The notes under the pieces were generated by a model that saw only the letters and a program-made list of their open reading frames with translations, was not told where the DNA came from and ran no database searches. A stretch of 64,000 nucleotides of DNA, from contig NZ_FODS01000012.1 of NCBI RefSeq assembly GCF_900110425.1, positions 1 through 64,000 of the forward strand, written 5' to 3'. Position 1 is the first letter of the stretch. The number at the start of each line of letters is the position of its first letter. Source of the stretch: Salinihabitans flavidus (GTDB lineage: Bacteria > Pseudomonadota > Alphaproteobacteria > Rhodobacterales > Rhodobacteraceae). Shown one piece after another: positions 26,757-37,827 of this stretch. The position numbers were made by a program, and so were the translations under genes.

Positions 26757-27152
26757 TCAGTCCATCCGGTCCATGAGTTCCACCAGATCGGCCACGAATT
26801 TCTCGGCGGCGTCCTTCTCCTCGCCCACGGCCTCGGCGGCGGTGCTGCGGGCGGAGGCCAGAACATCCTCAAGATCGGATTTGCGAACCTCAGAGCCGAT
26901 ATGCGCGTTCTCCGCGATCACCGAGATCGAGTCGGCGGAGATTTCCGCGAAGCCTCGGGTGACAATATAATCCCGCTCCCCCTCGGGGGACTGCACCTTC
27001 ACCACGCCGGGGCGCAATGTGGTCAGCACCGGGCTGTGGCCCGGCATGGCGGTCAGGTCGCCATCGGCCCCGGGGATCTGCACCGCGGTGACCTGCATGC
27101 TGGCGAGGCTCCGTTCGGGGCTTACCAGGTCGAATTGCATCGTGTCTGCCAT
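26757..27152 (-). CDS. atpC: ATP synthase F1 epsilon subunit
   Basis: A 131-residue epsilon subunit: beta-sandwich N-terminus ([14 protein letters not shown]...[26 protein letters not shown]) and a shorter, acidic C-terminal helical part. It couples the rotor to the catalytic core and can inhibit ATPase. Last gene of atpHAGDC. A hairpin separates it from atpD. Confidence 0.97.
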   Translation of the reverse strand: MADTMQFDLVSPERSLASMQVTAVQIPGADGDLTAMPGHSPVLTTLRPGVVKVQSPEGERDYIVTRGFAEISADSISVIAENAHIGSEVRKSDLEDVLASARSTAAEAVGEEKDAAEKFVADLVELMDRMD

Positions 27153-27171
27153 TTGGGGCTCCTGTTAGGGC

Positions 27172-27191
27172 GCCCCCGGTGAACCGGGGGC
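27172..27191 (-). other. Intercistronic hairpin atpD-atpC
   Basis: GCCCCCGG, loop TGAA, CCGGGGGC: a perfect 8-bp GC stem with a tetraloop and no T-tract. It lies in the 49-bp gap between atpD and atpC and may tune epsilon expression or mRNA stability. Confidence 0.7.
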
Positions 27192-27201
27192 ACAGCCATG
27201 C

Positions 27202-28644
<1,443 letters not shown>

Positions 28645-29517
28645 TTAAAGCGCCTCGGCGCCCGATATGATTTCAATCAGCTCATTGGTGATCACGGCCT
28701 GACGGGTGCGGTTGTATTCGATCGTCAGCCTGTCGATCATCTCGCCAGCGTTGCGGGTGGCGTTGTCCATCGCGGACATGCGTGCGCCCTGTTCGCTGGC
28801 CGCGTTCTCCAGCAGGGCCGCGTAGATCTGCGTGGCGACGCCACGCGGCAGAAGATCGGCGAGGATCTCCTCTTCGCTGGGTTCGTAATCATAGAGCATG
28901 TCGGCGCTGTCGGCGTCTTCGTCGTAGGTCGCCGGGATGATCTGCTGCGCGGTTGGAATCTGACTGATCACCGACTCGAAGCGACTGTAGAAAATCGTCG
29001 CGACGTCGAATTCCTCGTCGTCGAAACGCCCCAATAGATTGCCCGCGATCTCCTGCGCGTTCTCATATCCGACGCGCTTGACATCGCTCAGATCGACATG
29101 GCCCACGAAATGCTCGCCAAGGTCACGCTTGAGCTGTTCGCGGCCCTTCTTGCCCACGGTCAGGATCTTCACGGTCTTGCCCTTGGCCTTCAGGTCGTTG
29201 GCGTGGCTGCGGGCCAGCTTGGCGATATTTCCATTGAACCCGCCGCACAGCCCGCGTTCGGCGGTCATCACCACCAGAAGGTGGACCTGATCGCTTCCCG
29301 TTCCGGCAAGCAGCTTCGGCGCTGTGTCGGAGCCCCCGACCGATGCCGCCAGCCCCGACAGAACGGCGTTGAACCGTTCGGTATAGGGTCGCGCCATCTC
29401 GGCGGCCTCCTGCGCGCGGCGAAGTTTCGCCGCGGCAACCATTTGCATGGCCTTGGTGATCTTGCGAGTGCTTTTGACACTCCCGATCCTTGTTTTAAGG
29501 TCCTTCAGACTCGGCAT
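28645..29517 (-). CDS. atpG: ATP synthase F1 gamma subunit
   Basis: The rotor shaft of F1, 290 residues. The N-terminal helix [36 protein letters not shown] (in blocks) and C-terminal helix [18 protein letters not shown]...[16 protein letters not shown] form the coiled-coil axle. The acidic insertion [20 protein letters not shown] is typical of alphaproteobacterial gamma. It lies 12 bp after atpA. Confidence 0.98.
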   Translation of the reverse strand: MPSLKDLKTRIGSVKSTRKITKAMQMVAAAKLRRAQEAAEMARPYTERFNAVLSGLAASVGGSDTAPKLLAGTGSDQVHLLVVMTAERGLCGGFNGNIAKLARSHANDLKAKGKTVKILTVGKKGREQLKRDLGEHFVGHVDLSDVKRVGYENAQEIAGNLLGRFDDEEFDVATIFYSRFESVISQIPTAQQIIPATYDEDADSADMLYDYEPSEEEILADLLPRGVATQIYAALLENAASEQGARMSAMDNATRNAGEMIDRLTIEYNRTRQAVITNELIEIISGAEAL

Positions 29518-29529
29518 TGTCTGACCCCC

Positions 29530-31068
29530 TTACGCGAAATCGGCGGCATATTCGTCGATTGCAGCCTTCAGTTTGTCCTCGGCATCACCCTTGATCTTCG
29601 GGTCCTCGGTGGTGATCCAGTCGAGCAGATCCTTGTGCTTGCTGCGCAGGTGCTTGAGCAAGCCCTGCTCGAAACGGCCCACATCACCGACCGAAATCTT
29701 GTCGAGGTAGCCGTTGGTGCCGGCGAAGATGACACAGACGATTTCCGAGTTGGTCAGCGGCGAATACTGCGGCTGCTTCATCAGTTCGGTCAGGCGCGCG
29801 CCCCGGTTCAGCAATTGCTGCGTGGAGGCGTCGAGATCAGAGCCGAACTGCGCAAAGGCGGCCATTTCACGATACTGCGCCAGTTCCAGTTTCACCGGAC
29901 CGGCGACCGACTTCATCGCGTTGGTCTGCGCCGAAGAGCCCACACGAGACACCGACAGGCCGGTGTTCACGGCCGGGCGGATACCCTGATAGAACAATTC
30001 GGTTTCAAGGAAGATCTGCCCGTCGGTGATCGAGATCACGTTGGTCGGAATGAAGGCCGACACGTCGCCGCCCTGCGTTTCGATGATCGGCAGCGCGGTG
30101 AGCGAACCCGATCCGTTGTCCTCGTTGAGCTTGGCCGACCGCTCCAGCAGGCGGGAGTGGAGATAGAACACGTCGCCCGGATAGGCTTCGCGGCCCGGCG
30201 GGCGGCGCAGCAGAAGCGACATCTGGCGATAGGCCACGGCCTGTTTGGACAGGTCATCATAAACGATGAGCGCGTGGCGGCCGTTGTCGCGGAAGAACTC
30301 GGCCATCGCGGTGGCGGTATAGGGCGCGAGATACTGCATCGGCGCGGGGTCCGACGCGGTGGCGGCCACGACGATGGAGTATTCGATCGCGCCGGTTTCC
30401 TCGAGCTTCTTGACAAGCTGCGCCACGGTGGACCGCTTCTGTCCGATGGCGACATAGACGCAATAGAGCTTCTTGCCCTCATCGTCGCCTGCGGCGTCGT
30501 TGTAGACCTTCTGGTTGAGGATGGTGTCCATCGCCACGGCGGTCTTGCCGGTCTGACGGTCGCCAATGATCAACTCGCGCTGGCCGCGGCCGATCGGGAT
30601 CATCGCGTCCACCGATTTCAGGCCGGTGGCCATCGGTTCATGCACCGATTTACGCGGGATGATGCCCGGCGCCTTCACATCGGCGACAAGGCGGGTATCG
30701 GTTTCGATGGGGCCCTTGCCATCAATCGGATTGCCCAGACCGTCCACGACACGGCCCAGAAGCGCGTCGCCCGCTGGCACGTCCACGATGGAGTTGGTGC
30801 GCTTGACGACATCGCCTTCCTTGATGTCCCGGTCGGAGCCGAAGATCACCACGCCGACGTTGTCGGCCTCAAGGTTGAGCGCCATCCCCATGATGCCGCC
30901 CGGAAATTCGACCATCTCGCCAGCCTGCACACTGTCGAGGCCATGCACACGCGCAATACCGTCCCCGACGGAGAGCACGCGGCCCACTTCTGCAACTTCG
31001 GCGTCCTGCCCGAAGTTCTTGATCTGGTCCTTAAGGATCGCAGAGATTTCGGCTGCTTGGATACCCAT
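29530..31068 (-). CDS. atpA: ATP synthase F1 alpha subunit
   Basis: The non-catalytic nucleotide-binding alpha subunit, 512 residues. Walker [14 protein letters not shown], the arginine finger in [11 protein letters not shown] and the N-terminal helix [16 protein letters not shown] that binds delta are visible. It starts immediately after the atpH stop. A long open frame exists antisense to it but is a composition artefact. Confidence 0.99.
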   Translation of the reverse strand: MGIQAAEISAILKDQIKNFGQDAEVAEVGRVLSVGDGIARVHGLDSVQAGEMVEFPGGIMGMALNLEADNVGVVIFGSDRDIKEGDVVKRTNSIVDVPAGDALLGRVVDGLGNPIDGKGPIETDTRLVADVKAPGIIPRKSVHEPMATGLKSVDAMIPIGRGQRELIIGDRQTGKTAVAMDTILNQKVYNDAAGDDEGKKLYCVYVAIGQKRSTVAQLVKKLEETGAIEYSIVVAATASDPAPMQYLAPYTATAMAEFFRDNGRHALIVYDDLSKQAVAYRQMSLLLRRPPGREAYPGDVFYLHSRLLERSAKLNEDNGSGSLTALPIIETQGGDVSAFIPTNVISITDGQIFLETELFYQGIRPAVNTGLSVSRVGSSAQTNAMKSVAGPVKLELAQYREMAAFAQFGSDLDASTQQLLNRGARLTELMKQPQYSPLTNSEIVCVIFAGTNGYLDKISVGDVGRFEQGLLKHLRSKHKDLLDWITTEDPKIKGDAEDKLKAAIDEYAADFA

Positions 31069-31629
31069 TTATCCGACCTCTTTCATTGCATTCTGGAGGG
31101 AGTCGAGCCTGGAGCGGATCGAGGTGTCGATCATCTTCGAGCCCACTTTAACGACAAGACCGCCGATGAGAGCATCATCAACGGTCGCATTGATCTTGAT
31201 ATCCTTGCCGATTCGCTCCTTGAGGGTCTTGGCAAGCTTCTCGGTCTGCGTCTTGGTCAGCGCCTTGGCCGATACCACGTCTGCGGTCACTTCGCCCTTG
31301 TGCTCGGCAATCAGCGCACGCAGGCGCGTGACAAGCTGCGGCAGCACGAAGAGACGGCGTTTCTCGGCCATCAGGCCAAGAGCGTTGATCAGAACAGCAT
31401 CCAGCCCCATCTTCTTGGCCACGGCGAGGATCGCGGCGCGCTGATCGTCGCGGCGGTAGATCGGCGAATGGAGCAGGTCGCGCAGATCCTCGCTCTCGCT
31501 CAGGGCGGCGCTCAGGTCATCGACGCCGGCTTCCAGTTTGTCGAGGCTCTTGTTCTCTTGGGCAATCTCGAAGATCGCCATGGCATAGCGTTCGGCTATA
31601 CCAGAGGAAATCGAAGCTGGTTCGGACAC
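31069..31629 (-). CDS. atpH: ATP synthase F1 delta subunit
   Basis: The peripheral-stalk delta (OSCP) subunit, 186 residues, starting GTG at 31629 ([20 protein letters not shown]) with AAGGG upstream. An in-frame extension to 31698 reads into the promoter region and lacks family similarity. The ending [23 protein letters not shown] is the conserved C-terminal signature. First gene of the F1 operon; Fo genes are elsewhere, as in other Rhodobacterales. Confidence 0.97.
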   Translation of the reverse strand: MSEPASISSGIAERYAMAIFEIAQENKSLDKLEAGVDDLSAALSESEDLRDLLHSPIYRRDDQRAAILAVAKKMGLDAVLINALGLMAEKRRLFVLPQLVTRLRALIAEHKGEVTADVVSAKALTKTQTEKLAKTLKERIGKDIKINATVDDALIGGLVVKVGSKMIDTSIRSRLDSLQNAMKEVG

Positions 31630-31928
31630 GTCCACCCTTCCGATATCTGGCCCCGGTTTCAGATGCGCAGCGGCACACACCTTCCGGGGGCGTTTCATGT
31701 CAACGCTTCCGCGAAGCAGTCAAATCCGGCGTGGGTGTAGCAGAGGCTTGCGGAGCTAGCAACATTGTTCGAAATAATACGTGATTGCCCCAAGCCCCTT
31801 GTTTTCAAGGGTTTGCGCAAGGTGCGACCCTTTGGCTGTCCCGGGGGCGACATTTTCTGCGCCCCGAATGCCGCGTTCGTGCGATTCCTTCATCGCAAAG
31901 GTCCGCAGCGGACCTTTTCAGCGGGGCC

Positions 31929-32669
31929 TTAGGTCGGCGCCTGTTCGGGTTTGGGGGACAGAACGCCAAGCGGCCGGCGCACCGTCTCGCGCAGCCTTGG
32001 CCCGTTTGGCGCGTGGACGCGCTTGGACGCCTCGACCATCAGAACCCCGCCCGCCAGCACCGGCGAGACGATGTTTCCCAACCCTTCCCACATCGCGCCG
32101 GTCTTGCGCCAGAACCGCTTGTTCGACGGCGGCTGATACAGTGTCGTGCGGTGGCGTTCGGGGCTGAAGCCATGCGCCCGGAGCTGGGTTTCAAGCTGGC
32201 CGGTGGAATAGGGACGGCCATAGCCGAAGGGTGTCCGGTCACTGCGCGACCACAGGCCCGAGCGGTGCGGCACCACGAAGATCGCCCGCCCCCCCGGTCC
32301 GAGCGCGCGATACGCCTCCACCAGCAGGTCGCTCGGCCGTTCGCTGGTCTCCAGCCCGTGCATCACCACGAGGCGGTCGATATGGCCAGTCTCGATCGGC
32401 CAGGCGGTCTCCTCGCAAAGCACCGACACATTCGGCAGTCCCGCCGGCCATGCCATCACCCCCTGCGGCGCGGGCATCAGGCCGACCAGGCGGCGCGAAT
32501 CCGCCAGATAGGGCCGCAGGAGCGGCACCGCGAAGCCGAAACCCGCGACCGTCTGCCCCGCCGTGTCGGGCCACAACAAAAGAAGCTGATCGCGCACCGC
32601 CTTCTGCGCCGCGCGGCCGAGCGCGCTGCGATAATAGAAGTTTCGCAGATCCTTTACGTCAAGATGCAT
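31929..32669 (-). CDS. Class I SAM-dependent methyltransferase
   Basis: A 246-residue methyltransferase: N-terminal [19 protein letters not shown], a SAM-binding strand [15 protein letters not shown] that is a degenerate motif I, then [12 protein letters not shown] and [20 protein letters not shown]. Ends with a basic C-terminal tail. Substrate unknown; the gene commonly neighbours gloB in roseobacters. ATG 32669 is chosen on family start; an in-frame ATG at 32708 is possible. Divergent from gloB. Confidence 0.8.
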   Translation of the reverse strand: MHLDVKDLRNFYYRSALGRAAQKAVRDQLLLLWPDTAGQTVAGFGFAVPLLRPYLADSRRLVGLMPAPQGVMAWPAGLPNVSVLCEETAWPIETGHIDRLVVMHGLETSERPSDLLVEAYRALGPGGRAIFVVPHRSGLWSRSDRTPFGYGRPYSTGQLETQLRAHGFSPERHRTTLYQPPSNKRFWRKTGAMWEGLGNIVSPVLAGGVLMVEASKRVHAPNGPRLRETVRRPLGVLSPKPEQAPT

Positions 32670-32819
32670 GGCACCGGCCCAGTCGCTCGCCCCAACCTGT
32701 TTCAGCATAACCAATTTTTCCGACGATTGAACCATGGATCGCTTGCGTGCCAAACTATGGGGAACCGGCGCGCGGGGCGAACCGCGCGCCGCCGACCCCG
32801 CATCGCAAAGGAGCCTGCC

Positions 32820-33587
32820 ATGCCGCTTGAAATCGTGACCCTGCCCTGCCGGACCGACAACTATGCCTTCCTGATTCACGATGCGGCCAGCGGAGAGACC
32901 GCCGTGGTCGATGTGCCCGAGGCCGCCCCGATCAGCGCCGCCCTGAAAGAGCGGGGCTGGACGCTCTCGCATGTGCTGCTCACCCACCACCACGGCGACC
33001 ACGTCGAGGGTCTCTCCGAGCTACTGGCGGAGCATCCGGCCAAGGTGGTCGGCGCCCGGGCCGACCGCGCCCGCCTGCCACCTCTGGACGTGGAACTGTC
33101 GGAGGGCGACACCATCACCATCGGCGGCGAGACGGCGCAGGTGTTGGATGTCTCGGGGCACACGGTGGGGCATATCGCCTTCTATTTCCCCCAAACCGGC
33201 GCCGCCTTCACCGCCGACAGCCTGATGGCGCTCGGCTGCGGACGGGTGTTCGAGGGCACACCCGAGATGATGTGGGACAGCCTGTCCAAACTGGCCGCGC
33301 TGCCGCCCGAGACGGTGATCTGTTCGGGCCATGAGTACACGCTCAACAACGGGCGGTTCGCGCTGACCGTGGACCCCGAGAACCCGGCCCTGAAAGAGCG
33401 TGTCGAGAAGGTGCAGGCCGCGCGGGATGCGAACCGGCCGACCGTGCCCTCCACCCTGTCCGAGGAACTGGCCACCAACCCCTTCCTGCGGGGTCACGAC
33501 TCGGCGATTCAGCGAACCATAGGGATGGAGGGCGCCGACCCGGCACAGGTCTTCGCGGAGGTGCGGCGCCGTAAAGACAACTTCTGA
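32820..33587 (+). CDS. gloB: Hydroxyacylglutathione hydrolase (glyoxalase II)
   Basis: A 255-residue metallo-beta-lactamase-fold enzyme that splits S-lactoylglutathione. The metal motif is [10 protein letters not shown], with further ligands in [24 protein letters not shown] and SGHEYT. The C-terminal HAGH domain ([14 protein letters not shown]) marks glyoxalase II. AAAGGAG precedes the ATG. Confidence 0.96.
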   Translation: MPLEIVTLPCRTDNYAFLIHDAASGETAVVDVPEAAPISAALKERGWTLSHVLLTHHHGDHVEGLSELLAEHPAKVVGARADRARLPPLDVELSEGDTITIGGETAQVLDVSGHTVGHIAFYFPQTGAAFTADSLMALGCGRVFEGTPEMMWDSLSKLAALPPETVICSGHEYTLNNGRFALTVDPENPALKERVEKVQAARDANRPTVPSTLSEELATNPFLRGHDSAIQRTIGMEGADPAQVFAEVRRRKDNF

Positions 33588-33762
33588 TTGATCGCGGCGC
33601 CCGGCACACGGCCTGTTGATCCCGGTTGCGGTCAAATCTGAGCCTATTTTTCAAGAAAGTCCTTGAAGATGGGCGCAGATCGACCAAACTTTAACACACA
33701 GAGGCCATGGTTGTGTCGGGGTCTCGCCTCCCCCGCAACCCAGATCAGAAGGAGCACGAGCA

Positions 33763-36084
33763 GTGCCTTCATTCTCGACAACGCTAGAACAGGCAATTCA
33801 CGCGGCCCTTGCGCAGGCCAATGCGCACCGCCACGAATTCGCCACCTTGGAACATCTTCTGCTCGCCCTGCTGGACGAGCCCGACGCGCTGCGCGTGATG
33901 CAGGCGTGCAGCGTGGACGTGGACGACCTGCGCGGCACGCTGATGGAATTCATCAATGACGACCTGAGCAATCTGGTCACCGACATCGAGGGCTCCGAGG
34001 CGGTGCCCACCGCCGCCTTCCAGCGCGTGATTCAGCGCGCCGCGATCCATGTGCAATCGTCGGGCCGCACCGAAGTCACCGGCGCCAATGTCCTTGTGGC
34101 GATCTTCGCCGAGCGTGAATCCAACGCCGCCTATTTCCTTCAGGAACAGGACATGACGCGTTATGACGCGGTGAATTACATCGCCCATGGCGTGGCCAAA
34201 GATCCCGCCTTTGGCGAAAGCCGCCCCATTTCCGGCGCGACCGAGGCCGAACAGGACGCGGGCGCCACCGTCGAGGGCGAGAAAAAGGAAAGCGCGCTGG
34301 CCAAGTACTGCGTGGATCTGAACGCCAAGTCGCGGGCCGGCGATGTCGACCCGCTTATCGGCCGCGAGTCCGAGGTGGAACGCTGCATTCAGGTGCTGTG
34401 CCGCCGCCGCAAGAACAACCCGCTTCTGGTGGGCGATCCCGGCGTGGGCAAGACCGCCATCGCCGAGGGGCTGGCCCGCAAGATCGTCAAGGGCCAGACG
34501 CCCGAGGTTCTGTCCAAGACCACGATTTTCTCGCTCGACATGGGCGCGCTTCTGGCCGGCACCCGTTATCGCGGCGATTTCGAGGAACGGCTCAAGGCCG
34601 TGATGACGGAGCTTGAGGACCATCCCGACGCGGTGCTCTTCATCGACGAGATCCACACCGTGATCGGCGCCGGCGCGACATCGGGCGGGGCGATGGACGC
34701 CTCCAACCTGCTCAAACCCGCGCTTCAGGGCGGCAAACTGCGCTGCATGGGCTCGACCACCTACAAGGAATTCCGCCAGCACTTCGAGAAGGATCGCGCG
34801 CTGTCCCGCCGGTTCCAGAAAATCGACGTGACCGAACCCACGGTGGCCGACACCATCAAGATCCTGAAGGGTCTCAAGGAGTATTTCGAACAGCACCACA
34901 GCGTGAAATACACCGCCGACGCGATCAAGACGGCGGTGGAGCTGTCCTCGCGCTACATCAATGACCGCAAGCTGCCCGACAAGGCAATCGATGTTATCGA
35001 CGAGGCCGGGGCCGCGCAGCATCTTGTCGCCGCCTCCAAGCGGCGCAAGTCCATCGGCACCAAGGAGATCGAGGCCGTGGTCGCCAAGATGGCGCGGATT
35101 CCGCCCAAGAACGTCAGCAAGGACGACGCCGAGGTGCTCAAGGATCTGGAAAAGACGCTCAAGCGCGTCGTCTTCGGTCAGGACACGGCGATCGAGGCGC
35201 TGTCGAGCGCGATCAAGCTGTCACGCGCCGGACTGCGCGAGCCGGAGAAACCCATCGGCAACTACCTCTTCGCCGGGCCGACCGGCGTCGGCAAGACGGA
35301 GGTGGCCAAGCAGCTCGCCGATTCGCTCGGGGTGGAGCTTCTGCGCTTCGACATGTCCGAATACATGGAGAAACACGCCGTCTCCCGCCTGATCGGCGCG
35401 CCGCCGGGCTATGTCGGATTCGATCAGGGTGGCCTGCTGACCGACGGCGTCGATCAGCACCCGCATTGCGTGCTTCTGCTCGACGAGATCGAAAAGGCGC
35501 ACCCCGATGTCTTCAACATCCTGTTGCAGGTGATGGATCACGGCATGCTGACCGACCACAACGGCCGGCAGGTGGATTTCCGGAATGTCATCCTGATCAT
35601 GACCTCCAACGCCGGGGCGACGGAACTGGCCAAGGCCGCCATCGGCTTTGGGCGCGACCGCCGCGAGGGCGAGGATACCGCCGCCATCGAACGCACCTTC
35701 ACGCCGGAATTCCGCAACCGGCTCGATGCTGTGATCTCCTTCGCGCCGCTGCCGAAAGAGGTCATCATGCAGGTGGTGGAGAAGTTCGTGCTTCAGCTTG
35801 AGGCGCAGCTCATGGATCGCAATGTCACCATCGAGCTGACCAAACCCGCCGCGGAATGGCTGGCTGAACGGGGCTACGATGAAACCATGGGGGCACGCCC
35901 GCTCGGGCGGGTCATCCAGGAGAACATCAAGAAGCCGCTGGCCGAGGAACTTCTGTTCGGCAAGCTGACCAAGGGTGGCATCGTCAAGGTCACCGTCAAG
36001 GATGGCGAGCTTCAGCTCAAGCTGGAAGGCCCCGACAAGCTGCGCCTGTCGGGCAACAAGCCGCCGCTGCTGACGGCAGAGTGA
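33763..36084 (+). CDS. clpA: ATP-dependent Clp protease ATP-binding subunit ClpA
   Basis: A 773-residue AAA+ unfoldase partner of ClpP. It has the N-terminal Clp_N double repeat that binds ClpS, then the first AAA module (GDPGVGKTA; Walker [10 protein letters not shown]) and the second AAA module ([23 protein letters not shown]). The ClpP-docking IGF tripeptide is in [11 protein letters not shown]. The start is GTG at 33763 with AGAAGGAG upstream. clpS, often adjacent, is not present here. Confidence 0.97.
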   Translation: MPSFSTTLEQAIHAALAQANAHRHEFATLEHLLLALLDEPDALRVMQACSVDVDDLRGTLMEFINDDLSNLVTDIEGSEAVPTAAFQRVIQRAAIHVQSSGRTEVTGANVLVAIFAERESNAAYFLQEQDMTRYDAVNYIAHGVAKDPAFGESRPISGATEAEQDAGATVEGEKKESALAKYCVDLNAKSRAGDVDPLIGRESEVERCIQVLCRRRKNNPLLVGDPGVGKTAIAEGLARKIVKGQTPEVLSKTTIFSLDMGALLAGTRYRGDFEERLKAVMTELEDHPDAVLFIDEIHTVIGAGATSGGAMDASNLLKPALQGGKLRCMGSTTYKEFRQHFEKDRALSRRFQKIDVTEPTVADTIKILKGLKEYFEQHHSVKYTADAIKTAVELSSRYINDRKLPDKAIDVIDEAGAAQHLVAASKRRKSIGTKEIEAVVAKMARIPPKNVSKDDAEVLKDLEKTLKRVVFGQDTAIEALSSAIKLSRAGLREPEKPIGNYLFAGPTGVGKTEVAKQLADSLGVELLRFDMSEYMEKHAVSRLIGAPPGYVGFDQGGLLTDGVDQHPHCVLLLDEIEKAHPDVFNILLQVMDHGMLTDHNGRQVDFRNVILIMTSNAGATELAKAAIGFGRDRREGEDTAAIERTFTPEFRNRLDAVISFAPLPKEVIMQVVEKFVLQLEAQLMDRNVTIELTKPAAEWLAERGYDETMGARPLGRVIQENIKKPLAEELLFGKLTKGGIVKVTVKDGELQLKLEGPDKLRLSGNKPPLLTAE

Positions 36085-37049
36085 TGCGCGCCGCGCTGGC
36101 GCTGCTGTGCCTCCTGTCGGTCGCCGCCCCAGCGGCGGCCGACACTCCCGTGCTCGCCCTGCCGATCGACTGCGATCCGGGCGCCGATTGCCATATCCAG
36201 AACCTTGTCGATCACGACGCGGGCCCCGGCTACGCCGATTACACCTGCGGCCCGCTCAGCTATGACGGGCACAATGGCACCGACTTCGCCCTGCCCTCGC
36301 TCCGCGCGATGGAAGCCGGCGTGCGCGTTCTGGCTGCCGCGCCGGGCACGGTCACAGCGCTGCGCGACGGTATGGCCGACACTGGCTATTCCCCCGAAAC
36401 CGCGCCGCAGATCGAAGGGCGCGATTGCGGCAATGGCGTGGTGATCGCGCATGAGGACGGATGGGAAACCCAGTACTGTCACATGAAACGCGAGAGCCTG
36501 ACCGTGCGCCGCGGCGCGCAGGTGGAGGCCGGTGATACACTGGGGGAGGTCGGGCTTTCGGGCCGAACGGAATTTCCCCACTTGCACCTGAGCCTGCGCC
36601 GCGACGGAGAGGTTGTTGACCCGTTCACCGCCGCGACGCCCACCCAATGCGGCACGACCACGGACAGCAGCCTATGGCAGGAGCCGATTGAGTATGTCCC
36701 CGGCGGACTGATCCGCGCAGGCTTCGCCACGGCGGTCCCGGAGTATGAGGATGTCAAATCCGGCGCTGCGGGAACGGAAAAGATCCGCGCCGATGCCCCC
36801 GCGCTGGTTCTCTTCGGCTTCGGCTTCGGCAGCCGCGCGGGCGATGAGATGACGCTCGTCATCGACGGGCCGCGCGAGCGGATCTTCGATCACGGCCTGA
36901 CACTCGACAAGACGCAGGCGCAGTATTTCCGCGCCGCCGGCACCCGTCTGCATCAAACCCTGCCTTCGGGCACGTATACCGGAACCGTCACCCTCAAACG
37001 CGAGGGCACGGTGCTGGACCGGGCAGAGGCGAAGTTCACACTCCCATAG
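36084..37049 (+). CDS. Secreted M23-family peptidase
   Basis: A 321-residue protein with a signal peptide (ALALLCLLSVAAPAAADTP). The LytM/M23 metallopeptidase domain shows H63xxxD67 (HNGTDFALP) and HLH at 166-168 (FPHLHLSLRRDG), the zinc ligands and catalytic His. A C-terminal domain of about 120 residues has no family that I recognise. Probably a periplasmic peptidoglycan endopeptidase. The ATG overlaps the clpA TGA by one base, so it is translationally coupled to clpA, which is unusual. Confidence 0.88.
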   Translation: MRAALALLCLLSVAAPAAADTPVLALPIDCDPGADCHIQNLVDHDAGPGYADYTCGPLSYDGHNGTDFALPSLRAMEAGVRVLAAAPGTVTALRDGMADTGYSPETAPQIEGRDCGNGVVIAHEDGWETQYCHMKRESLTVRRGAQVEAGDTLGEVGLSGRTEFPHLHLSLRRDGEVVDPFTAATPTQCGTTTDSSLWQEPIEYVPGGLIRAGFATAVPEYEDVKSGAAGTEKIRADAPALVLFGFGFGSRAGDEMTLVIDGPRERIFDHGLTLDKTQAQYFRAAGTRLHQTLPSGTYTGTVTLKREGTVLDRAEAKFTLP

Positions 37050-37332
37050 AACGGCGTTCTGTCATCCCGATGCGGCGATATCACAGAATTGGCCTCACGT
37101 GCTGCATGCTCGGCACAGCGAGTGATGACGCTATCAATACTGCCGAAGATATGCGATAAAATAAGATGTTAGGGTAAACGGGTATCGGTGCGACCACGAG
37201 GGGGAGCAAACGCCGAGGGTCCTTGGCAATGACCTCTCGCTTCACAGGACAGGAGTCGCATGCGATGCGCGGTTTGGGCCAGCCAGTGGCCGAGTTGACA
37301 GTAAATTCTATTCAGGAGGGGAAAGACCCAAA

Positions 37333-37587
37333 ATGGCACTTGAAAGTCTGATTGTAATATTGGTTGTCGGGGCAGTGGCCGGCTGGCTCGCTGGTCTGAT
37401 CGTGAAAGGCTTCGGCTTTGGCCTTCTTGGCAACATCGTGGTCGGGATCGTGGGCGCGTTCCTTGCCGGGTTCATTCTGCCGCAACTGGGCCTGAGCATC
37501 GGCTCCGGCATCATAGGGGCGATCATCCATGCCACGATCGGCGCGGTGATACTGCTGTTCCTGATACGGCTGATCAAGCGGGCCTGA
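37333..37587 (+). CDS. GlsB/YeaQ/YmgE-family stress response membrane protein
   Basis: An 84-residue protein of three hydrophobic helices rich in Gly (GAVAGWLAGLIVKGFGFGLLGNIVVGIVGA in blocks), the transglycosylase-associated protein family. Often induced by envelope or general stress; molecular role unknown. AGGAGGGG lies upstream. The 280-bp upstream gap should hold its promoter, but I see no confident sigma factor site. A hairpin follows. Confidence 0.9.
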   Translation: MALESLIVILVVGAVAGWLAGLIVKGFGFGLLGNIVVGIVGAFLAGFILPQLGLSIGSGIIGAIIHATIGAVILLFLIRLIKRA

Positions 37588-37631
37588 TCCCGGCCCCGAA
37601 CGGTCATGACCGACCGAATACCTCAAATGCA

Positions 37632-37659
37632 ACGCCCGCTGTGTTCACACGGCGGGCGT
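37632..37659 (+). terminator. Terminator-like hairpin after the GlsB-like gene
   Basis: ACGCCCGCTGTGT / ACACGGCGGGCGT inverted repeat with a very short loop, 44 bp after the stop and just before repeat copy D. The following T-tract is poor. Confidence 0.55.
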
Positions 37660-37681
37660 AGTCACATTTATCGGAAACGTC

Positions 37682-37762
37682 ACCGACGCGATACCGACGT
37701 GATACCGACATAATACCGAAACAGGTTTTCGCATCGAAATCAGAGGGTTAACCTTTGATTCG
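37682..37762 (+). repeat. 81-bp dispersed element, copy D
   Basis: ACCGACGCGAT, ACCGACGTGAT, ACCGACATAAT, ACCGAAACAGG, then TTTTCGCATCG, AAATCAGAGG, GTTAACC and GATTCG. It lies between the convergent GlsB-like and OmpA-like genes, 65 bp from the latter's stop. Confidence 0.9.
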
Positions 37763-37827
37763 CACGATCCTCCACCGCTCTGCGCGCGCCGCGTCAAGCC
37801 TTGGGTAACCCGGCCCGCGCCGCGCGC

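Noticed and set aside
29098-31740. 880-codon open frame antisense to atpG, atpA and atpH
   Set aside because: Product of codon bias in high-GC DNA. The minus-strand genes have full F1 signatures; the antisense translation is rich in His/Arg/Gly and has no domain.
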